Shown here: positions 6,936 through 12,488 of the stretch, one piece after another
Numbering within the stretch: the stretch's first letter is position 1
How the letters are laid out: each line of letters begins with the position of its first letter
Assembly (NCBI GenBank): GCA_023428915.1
Contig: JAEYWL010000114.1
Coordinates: forward strand, 1 to 12,488
Direction of reading: 5' to 3'
DNA from: Verrucomicrobiota bacterium
GTDB taxonomy: Bacteria > Chlamydiota > Chlamydiia > Chlamydiales > JAEYWL01
Length of the DNA stretch: 12,488 nucleotides
The notes under the pieces: generated by a model
Seen by the model: only the letters and a program-made list of their open reading frames with translations
Databases searched by the model: none
What the model was told of the DNA's origin: nothing
Position numbers and translations under genes: made by a program

Positions 6936-8771
6936 TTACCCTATCCATCTAAAGGAGTAATTCATGGCATCCATAGTGACCGCCTGGGTAGGGCACTTTT
7001 CAGCGCACAGGCCGCAGCGGATGCAGGCATCTTCATCTTTCAGCATCACGCTGCCGACTTGGCTGAGCTCTTCTTCGCTCATATTGGCCGAGTCGATGCC
7101 GTAATAATTATCTACAGCTGCCCGTACATTTCCTTCTCCAAGGTCCAAGTTGAGCTTGGGCAGCGAAACAAGCGCCAGGCAGCTGCAAGGGCATACATCG
7201 ACGCAGCCATTGCATTTAATGCACAAGCTTCCATCAAAAACAGGGCTGACATGGCATTGCAAGCAGCGATTAGCCTGCTGGTGCGCTTCGCCGGAGGTGT
7301 AATTGAATTCCACTAAATCCCAGTTATGCTTTCGTTCAGCAGCCGGCTGTGATTTCGGCAGTGCGTACTTGGTGCGCAAGTATTCTTTATCCCGCATGGG
7401 CGATATTTCGGTAAATTCCCCTACGTATTCTTGATAAGGGTTAGTGCCCCTTAGGTCATGGTCAATGGCTCGCGCTGTGTCCTGCCCTTGACGGATAGCT
7501 GTAATGAATAGTCCCGGGCCGTAAGCCACATCGCCGCCGCTATAAATGCCTTTAACGGAAGTTCGTCCTGTTTCCCGCTCGACCTTAATTACGCCGCGGT
7601 CGAGCTGCAGCTGGTCTTTTTTATCCCAGCCATTAAATAATCCCATGTCCACCGCTTGTCCAATGGCCAAAGCAATAGTGTCGCAGGGGATTACGTATTG
7701 CGAGTCGGGAATGAACTGCGGGGCAAACCTGCCTGAGTGGTCAAATAATGAATAAATTGGCTGCACGCGCAACCCGGTAATTTTGCCGTTCCCATCCCTT
7801 TCTATTGCAATAGGCCCCACCCGATTGATGAGCTCAATGCCTTCATCCGTCCCGTCTTCAATTTCAAATTCATCCGCTGTTTGTTCATCGCGCGCTTCCA
7901 GGCAGGTCATTATGACTTTTTCGGCGCCATTGCGCACGGAGGTGCGGGCGACATCAAAAGCCACATTGCCTCCGCCGATAACCACCATTCTTTTACCAAT
8001 CTTCCACGCTTCCTCTACGCCTTTCACACGCAAGTATTCCACACCCCGGATAACGTCCGGCTGGTCGGCGCCAGGAATAGGCAGATCGCGCGACTTCCAA
8101 AGGCCAATACCAATAAAGACTGCATCATACTGCTGTTGCAACTCTGTTAAGGTAATATCGCGCCCTACCTTCATGTTATAAAAAATGCGCGCTCCAAGGT
8201 GTGCGATAGCGTTGCATTCATTGATGGCGACATTATTCTTTAGGCGATAGGTCGGAACCCCGTAGGTGAGCATGCCGCCGGGTATGCGCATCATTTCGTA
8301 GACATCTACCGCATAACCAAGGCGCAATAAATCGTGAGCCACCGTTAATGAAGCAACACCTGCGCCAACGCAGGCTACTTTAAGGCCATTGGGTTTGGGA
8401 TTTGTCGAACCTCTTGCAAAGCTCATATTCAACGATTGTATATGGGCTTCGAGGCTCAAACCATACCATTCGTCCAAAAATCTTTTTTGGGCCCTGATCG
8501 TTAAAGCCTTGTCGATTCTATCCCTTCGGCAGGTCACTTCGCAGGGAGCCCCGCAAATCATGCCGCAGATTGAAGCGAATGGATTGGGACCGCGGGCAAT
8601 CCGGTAGCCTTCAAGTAAATTGCCGGCATGCAGGGCAAGCATATATCCCCGTCCATCCGTTTTGACTGGGCAGCCATCGCGGCAATCGATCTGTCTGATG
8701 TAGTAATCTAAGTCGGGAATGACCACATCATAGAGGGGCTTATAAGTATGGATAAATTCTGTCTCTTCCAA
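6936..8771 (-). CDS. GltD-like FAD-dependent NAD(P)H oxidoreductase with two C-terminal 4Fe-4S clusters
   Basis: Cytoplasmic flavo-iron-sulfur protein related to the glutamate synthase small subunit; 611 residues against roughly 470 for plain GltD, the excess being a ferredoxin-like tail. N-terminal cysteines C30, C34, C69, C73, C77 and C81 (C-x3-C-P and I-C-G-x2-C-G-x2-C-x3-C) match the GltD iron-sulfur region. The FAD dinucleotide site is G-A-G-V-A-S at 136-141 (usual form G-x-G-P-A-G), NAD(P) binding is at G-G-G-N-V-A (266-271), and G-G-D at 412-414 belongs to the second FAD segment. The tail has two ferredoxin motifs, at C517/C520/C523/C527 and C583/C586/C589/C593. No glutamate synthase large subunit is present. 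As first gene of a Rieske/cytochrome b operon it probably links NAD(P)H to the quinone pool; GltD-like proteins next to Rieske/cytochrome b genes are known, for example in anammox bacteria. The start is TTG at 8771; the nearest in-frame ATG would remove the conserved C30-C34 region, and an in-frame stop lies 15 codons upstream. Confidence 0.88.
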   Translation of the reverse strand: MEETEFIHTYKPLYDVVIPDLDYYIRQIDCRDGCPVKTDGRGYMLALHAGNLLEGYRIARGPNPFASICGMICGAPCEVTCRRDRIDKALTIRAQKRFLDEWYGLSLEAHIQSLNMSFARGSTNPKPNGLKVACVGAGVASLTVAHDLLRLGYAVDVYEMMRIPGGMLTYGVPTYRLKNNVAINECNAIAHLGARIFYNMKVGRDITLTELQQQYDAVFIGIGLWKSRDLPIPGADQPDVIRGVEYLRVKGVEEAWKIGKRMVVIGGGNVAFDVARTSVRNGAEKVIMTCLEARDEQTADEFEIEDGTDEGIELINRVGPIAIERDGNGKITGLRVQPIYSLFDHSGRFAPQFIPDSQYVIPCDTIALAIGQAVDMGLFNGWDKKDQLQLDRGVIKVERETGRTSVKGIYSGGDVAYGPGLFITAIRQGQDTARAIDHDLRGTNPYQEYVGEFTEISPMRDKEYLRTKYALPKSQPAAERKHNWDLVEFNYTSGEAHQQANRCLQCHVSPVFDGSLCIKCNGCVDVCPCSCLALVSLPKLNLDLGEGNVRAAVDNYYGIDSANMSEEELSQVGSVMLKDEDACIRCGLCAEKCPTQAVTMDAMNYSFRWIG

Positions 8772-8799
8772 AGAATCTGCCTGTGCATAATGAGAGTTA

Positions 8800-8826
8800 T
8801 TTATACAGGCAATCTAACAAAGTAAA
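8800..8826 (-). promoter_or_regulatory. Candidate promoter of the respiratory operon
   Basis: On the minus strand a TATAAA box (8805-8800) lies about 28 bases before the TTG start of the GltD-like gene. A weak -35-like TTTACT (8826-8821) precedes it with a 15-base spacer, shorter than ideal. It is the best-looking site in the divergent 188-base gap. No second promoter is obvious inside the operon, where gaps are only a few bases. Weak evidence. Confidence 0.3.
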
Positions 8827-8949
8827 CTCATTTTTTAAACAGGAAAAAAGAATGGAAAGGGGAAAAGGCTTAAGGAAATGTTTATAAAATCTTAATGAAA
8901 ACTTAATATTATATTTCTTTAAAACGTTACTCTGAATTTCAACTTTTTT

Positions 8950-8954
8950 AGGGA
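8950..8954 (+). promoter_or_regulatory. Ribosome-binding site of the large plus-strand gene
   Basis: AGGGA five bases before the ATG at 8960. It supports that start, since the region just upstream is AT-rich and without other initiation signals. Confidence 0.6.
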
Positions 8955-8959
8955 TTATT

Positions 8960-11900
8960 ATGTCAAATTATTCTGTTTCACAAAATCCGATAATAGGCTC
9001 ATCCACCTCCCTCGCTGCCTCGTCTCTATTAGTAGCTGAATCTTTTTCTGGTAGTTCAGAGACAAATCTTATTCAGATCTTTAATCAATTGGGAGCGCTT
9101 GCAGATGATGGTAAAGCAAGGAAAAAAAGACGCATTGGCGATATGGCGCAATACCGAAAAACAGCCTTGTTGCGAAGCTATCACGAGTTGGAGTTGTGGT
9201 ACAAACCGCCGAAATTTAATGAACTAATGAACTATATTTGCGGCGGCGGAGAACACATGTATCACGATGAGATGAAAACTGAGGACATTGTGCGCCTGCT
9301 TGAAAATGCTGCCGATTTTCGTTCTCCATCACCTAAACAGGTCATTTATCTTTTTTTCATCCAATGCGAAATAAGAAAGCGTGAAAAGAATTGCCTTTTA
9401 GCAGAACGGATCACTGGGTCTATAATTAGATCTATGATGCAGTTGACTGAGATGGAGCAGGGAGTGCTTGTGCGTTATGCCAACCTTATCCACACTCCTG
9501 GCAGTTCAAGCGGTGATGATTTTAGATGCTTAATAGCTAATACTTTGCTTACGCCATTGTACAATATGCATCGACCCTGGCTTAGTGTGCATCAGCGGCT
9601 AAGCAATGCCATTCAATCATGCAAGGAGCTAGAAAGCAATCCTGACAGTATTAAATTGCTATCTCATTTGGAACCTGTTTTTTCTCAAGGAACTAATGCA
9701 GTGCAAGCGTGGGCGATGCAGTTGCAGATGAAATTGGAGAATTGGCTGTCGAGGTTAGAAATGGGTCAAGAGGTTATTCTTCCAGAGCTTTACCACGGGA
9801 CAAAGAAGGGTAATGAGCAAATTATTCCACATAAATTCTTAGCCGATGAGGTCAAAGAAACAAATTGCGGGATTTATGCAGGGGCGTTCATTAGCACACA
9901 TATGGAAAAAACTTATTTTTCTCCTGGCTTGGCTTTTCCTATGGAAATTCTTTTTGTTCCTGAACACAACATCATGACTAATATGCGGGTAAAGACAAAA
10001 GAACCCTATCCCTTTCCTATCAACTGGATAGGACTTCGCAAAGGCATTCCCCTGGTCCTGACAGAGACTGAGTTTCATTTTAAAAGATATAGCCTTGCTG
10101 CAATCATTGTTCCGGATAATAGGGTAGAAGAACAGCGTAAAGAGCTTCCTGAGGCGCTAAAAGATGTCTGTATCCTAGAAAATAGCGAGGCCCTTCTTCT
10201 TGAACACTATTTGAACAAAGATTCACCTGCTTTTCTGCCAAAGTTTTATTCCAAGAAACAAATTTTTAAAAGTTCTGACGTAAAAACATATCAAGAAGAA
10301 CGCGTGCCTACTAGGGGGACAGGAAAATCCTTACATGTGTCCACCATATCTTACAATCCATTGAGAAGAGATCCTGCTGTGGTTCAGATAGAGAAACACG
10401 TTGGATATCTCCTGTCTCCTCTCGGCATTTTTAATTACATGAAAATGGTGGAAAGCAACCCGCAAATGGCTCGAAATTTAAGTTTAAATGGGTATTTTAC
10501 TAAAAATATACCTTTAAGAGTAGAAGAGAATTCAAAATCTACAGAGGCTATGAGGGGCCGCTTAAGGGTAAGGCAAAAGCGTATGGAAGAGATCTATGCA
10601 GTCTTTCCGGAAATCGAAGAGTCATTAAAAAACCCCGTTTTGCATGCTGCTTGGCCGGATTTAAATGGAAAAACAGACCTTTTTGGCACAGTCCAGGGGC
10701 ATAACCCTTATCTCCTGCTTAATTTTGCAACTATTCAAGCAATCCTTTTTGACTTGGCGTTAGAATGTCGAGATGCTTTTGCAAAGGCCGATGATGGCGC
10801 GCAATTTATTGAAAAATTGAGCGAGGGTGATAGCATAACCATTCATAAGTTGTTAGTAAAAATATCCTTGCTAATGATTCAACGTTCTTTCATTGGCATT
10901 GATAGCCCCGAAGGCTCTAGCATTACCTATTCCTTCCAGCGGAATGGTAAAGTTTACTTTGTTCCTATCGACATGAATACTTTTGATGTGATGGAACCCC
11001 ATGGCCGCAATGAAAGAATCAAACCTAATGACCCTTGGCTTGCCGCTAAACTTTGTAAATGGCTTAATAAAAAAGAAGCCGAGCAGCTTGAGAGCTGTAT
11101 ATGGAGTCTGGATAGATTGCAAGAGCCTGTAGCGAATAAAAGAGTGGAGCTTGTGTTAACTCTCATCGAGGAAATGGCCGAGGGAATGAGAGCGCGCTAT
11201 TTTTCTGCCAATGAGCAGAGTTGGAGTGCATTGCCGGCAAAGTTTTCCAACCAACCCTTACTAGATGTGTTGAGAGGTCTAACTCGCAAGGAAATCTTAT
11301 CTGTGAGCAGCAATCAATCTTTAGTTCTAGCAACACCAAATGCTTGCGACTTTCTCGATCCTCTGCCAAATGATAATAAGCCTGCGGAAAGCATGAAGAG
11401 TATGCAAAGGATAAAAAAACATTTTCAAGCATTCAACCATGCTTTGCATGCATCTACGATAAAAAATAATTCACTATGGCGGTATCCGGAGGTGTTGGAG
11501 GGCAAGGCTAAAAGTATGCCTTTTGAAGTTGTTATGAACTCTGAGCTTGTGCCGGAGCCGGAAAATGTTCTTGTATTGACGTGCATGCTTGTTGATAGTT
11601 CTCTGGAGCCAATAAAAAAGAAGGTAATCAAGGAAAGGCTGCTATTGCTACTAGACCTGTTGCATGTTAAGCAAAGGGTTTACTTAAGACAGGCCCTCTC
11701 TTTAATAAATGGCCCCCTAGGGGATGGTTTGCGGCAAAAATTATATCCGTATCTCTATAAAGGATGTTCTGAAGTTCCCTATAGAGGCGTACAAGATGTG
11801 CTTGACGAAGGTATAGCTTTTTCTAAAAAATGTCTGAAGGATCCGACTGTGCACATGAGGCATTGCGGATTAGATCACTTGACAGAGAAGCGGCAATTAG

Positions 11901-12331
11901 CAGTAGTCGGCGAATGGTTAAGGTTCCTTGAAGCCCGCCAGGAAAAGATAACAAAGGGGATACCCGTAGAGCTATCGCATTGGTTTGCTACAGTCAAAGG
12001 CGACGCTTTGGTTATTACTAAACATCTTCCTGAATTTGGGGCACACTTAATACTAGCTATTTCCAATGCCATTGAAGCTTTTTCCGGCATCGTTCCCATT
12101 GATGGCGATAGCTATTCCACTAAATATTTTTACCTTCCTAAGATATTGGCTAAACATGCTGCTTATATATGTGAGGATGGCTCGCTACAAGCTAAAGAAA
12201 TGAAGGCAAAATTGGGCTTTGACAATAGTACAGAGGAAGTTTCCATTTCTTACGAAGCGGCACAGCTGGAATCGTATTTCTTGAATGGCCGTATCCCGCA
12301 TATGATCTCGAAAGAGTGGAAGTTTGTCTAG
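8960..12331 (+). CDS. Large protein of unknown function, candidate secreted effector with an ADP-ribosyltransferase-like segment
   Basis: 1123 residues; I do not recognise the family. No membrane helix or classical signal peptide is visible. The first 35 residues are rich in serine, small and hydroxyl residues, as is common for type III secreted proteins of intracellular bacteria, and a basic KARKKRR patch at 52-58 could act as a nuclear localisation signal in a eukaryotic host. Around residues 278-374 the sequence runs L-Y-H-G-T (H279), then G-I-Y-A-G-A-F-I-S-T (Y306, S312-T313) with Y319, a strand-like M-E-I-L-F-V, and finally T-E-T-E-F (E369, E371). The order His, Tyr, Glu is reminiscent of H-Y-E ADP-ribosyltransferase-fold enzymes, but this is a pattern match by eye. 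The remaining ~750 residues appear mostly helical with no motif I can name. The gene is monocistronic here and divergent from the respiratory operon, and it looks less GC-rich, so no functional link to respiration is implied. The ATG has an AGGGA site five bases upstream. Confidence 0.85.
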   Translation: MSNYSVSQNPIIGSSTSLAASSLLVAESFSGSSETNLIQIFNQLGALADDGKARKKRRIGDMAQYRKTALLRSYHELELWYKPPKFNELMNYICGGGEHMYHDEMKTEDIVRLLENAADFRSPSPKQVIYLFFIQCEIRKREKNCLLAERITGSIIRSMMQLTEMEQGVLVRYANLIHTPGSSSGDDFRCLIANTLLTPLYNMHRPWLSVHQRLSNAIQSCKELESNPDSIKLLSHLEPVFSQGTNAVQAWAMQLQMKLENWLSRLEMGQEVILPELYHGTKKGNEQIIPHKFLADEVKETNCGIYAGAFISTHMEKTYFSPGLAFPMEILFVPEHNIMTNMRVKTKEPYPFPINWIGLRKGIPLVLTETEFHFKRYSLAAIIVPDNRVEEQRKELPEALKDVCILENSEALLLEHYLNKDSPAFLPKFYSKKQIFKSSDVKTYQEERVPTRGTGKSLHVSTISYNPLRRDPAVVQIEKHVGYLLSPLGIFNYMKMVESNPQMARNLSLNGYFTKNIPLRVEENSKSTEAMRGRLRVRQKRMEEIYAVFPEIEESLKNPVLHAAWPDLNGKTDLFGTVQGHNPYLLLNFATIQAILFDLALECRDAFAKADDGAQFIEKLSEGDSITIHKLLVKISLLMIQRSFIGIDSPEGSSITYSFQRNGKVYFVPIDMNTFDVMEPHGRNERIKPNDPWLAAKLCKWLNKKEAEQLESCIWSLDRLQEPVANKRVELVLTLIEEMAEGMRARYFSANEQSWSALPAKFSNQPLLDVLRGLTRKEILSVSSNQSLVLATPNACDFLDPLPNDNKPAESMKSMQRIKKHFQAFNHALHASTIKNNSLWRYPEVLEGKAKSMPFEVVMNSELVPEPENVLVLTCMLVDSSLEPIKKKVIKERLLLLLDLLHVKQRVYLRQALSLINGPLGDGLRQKLYPYLYKGCSEVPYRGVQDVLDEGIAFSKKCLKDPTVHMRHCGLDHLTEKRQLAVVGEWLRFLEARQEKITKGIPVELSHWFATVKGDALVITKHLPEFGAHLILAISNAIEAFSGIVPIDGDSYSTKYFYLPKILAKHAAYICEDGSLQAKEMKAKLGFDNSTEEVSISYEAAQLESYFLNGRIPHMISKEWKFV

Positions 12332-12488
12332 GAATAGTTTTTTGTATAATTATAATCATTAAAACCCAAGTTGCGCCCCTAAATCACGCTTGAACATTGC
12401 CGAACTTGACAAGTGAAAGGATAAGTCCCGAAGAGCCAAATCGTGACTTGGCCGAGGGGCTTAGCGTTTCAATTGGCAAGTGCAGGCC
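12332..12488. other. Right-end non-coding stretch
   Basis: 157 bases after the large plus-strand gene. The first ~30 are AT-rich with a palindrome TATAATTATA (12345-12354), but there is no clear GC-stem plus T-run terminator. The rest holds the inverted repeats described separately. On the minus strand a 34-codon frame is open from the window edge to a stop at 12384-12386. It might be the end of another gene, but nothing supports it beyond being open. Confidence 0.5.
12375..12460. repeat. Nested inverted repeats at the right end, possible dispersed repeat or structured RNA
   Basis: GCCCCT (12375-12380) is complementary to AGGGGC (12455-12460). Inside them, TCACG (12384-12388) is complementary to CGTGA (12442-12446). 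A competing hairpin pairs GCCAA (12435-12439) with TTGGC (12448-12452) around an 8-base loop. There is also an approximate direct repeat, TTGRCAAGTGMARG, at 12406-12419 and 12473-12486. The stretch is more GC-rich than the AT-rich bases just after the upstream stop codon. I cannot tell a mobile repeat from a structured RNA without genome context. Confidence 0.4.

Larger units (their letters stand above)
8772..8959. other. AT-rich divergent intergenic region
   Basis: 188 bases between the start of the minus-strand operon and the plus-strand gene, noticeably richer in A and T than either flank. It must hold both promoters. On the plus strand TATATT at 8910-8915 could be a -10 box for the downstream gene, but I see no convincing -35 partner. 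I see no RNA gene or obvious operator in it. Confidence 0.6.

Noticed and set aside
7248..7265. C-L-Q-C-H in the GltD-like protein as an eighth haem c site
   Set aside because: The protein is cytoplasmic with no export signal. R-C-L-Q-C is the usual cysteine pair preceding the ferredoxin domain in this family, so the histidine is probably coincidental.
12332..12360. Terminator after the large plus-strand gene
   Set aside because: There is a T-run at 12338-12343 and an AT palindrome, but no GC-rich stem precedes the T-run.
12362..12460. Resemblance of an ACCCAAG ... GCCGAGGGGC stretch to the 5' part of tmRNA
   Set aside because: Only short words match and in the wrong spacing. There is no tRNA-like end, tag frame or CCA region in the sequence visible.
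12384..12488. 34-codon minus-strand frame entering from the right edge as a partial gene
   Set aside because: Too short to judge, with no recognisable motif, and it overlaps the inverted repeats; kept only as a note.

Overview
The window is dominated by a tightly packed respiratory operon on the minus strand (8771 down to position 1, continuing off the left edge). A single, unrelated large plus-strand gene (8960-12331) is divergent from it, followed by a short non-coding right end with inverted-repeat structure. I cannot name the species. A Rieske/cytochrome b plus cbb3-oxidase pathway beside a >1100-residue, serine-rich-N-terminus protein that looks like a host-directed effector fits an environmental (amoeba-associated) member of the Chlamydiae or another PVC-group bacterium. 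This is inference from gene content, not a marker-gene assignment.

Respiratory operon, in transcription order: (1) a GltD-like FAD/NAD(P)H iron-sulfur oxidoreductase with two C-terminal 4Fe-4S motifs; (2) a 50-residue single-span protein resembling the cbb3 assembly factor CcoS, not previously called here because it is so short; (3) a Tat-exported Rieske protein; (4) a fused, b6-type-spaced cytochrome b; (5) a 1314-residue membrane-anchored cytochrome with seven CXXCH haem motifs and long helical insertions; (6) the first 324 residues of CcoN, the catalytic subunit of cbb3 cytochrome c oxidase. Intergenic gaps are 2-14 bases and the last junction is an ATGA overlap, so the genes are almost certainly co-transcribed and partly translationally coupled.

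Reading the genes together: the GltD-like subunit would exchange electrons between NAD(P)H and the quinol side on the cytoplasmic face. Cytochrome b and Rieske would oxidise quinol. The heptahaem protein would carry electrons in the periplasm, and CcoN would reduce oxygen. The central part of the heptahaem protein (around residues 590-785) resembles CcoO and its last two haem domains resemble CcoP-type cytochromes. The protein may therefore be a covalent wire that joins complex III to the oxidase and replaces several separate subunits. This is the most interesting feature of the window.

The plus-strand gene encodes a protein I do not recognise as a family. Around residues 278-371 it has a Y-H-G-T motif, a downstream G-x-Y/S-T-rich stretch and an E-T-E, an arrangement reminiscent of ADP-ribosyltransferase-fold domains; near its N-terminus there is a basic KARKKRR patch. 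It may be a secreted effector, but that is a hypothesis. The last ~120 bases contain nested inverted repeats and possible decayed coding sequence, and could be a dispersed repeat.
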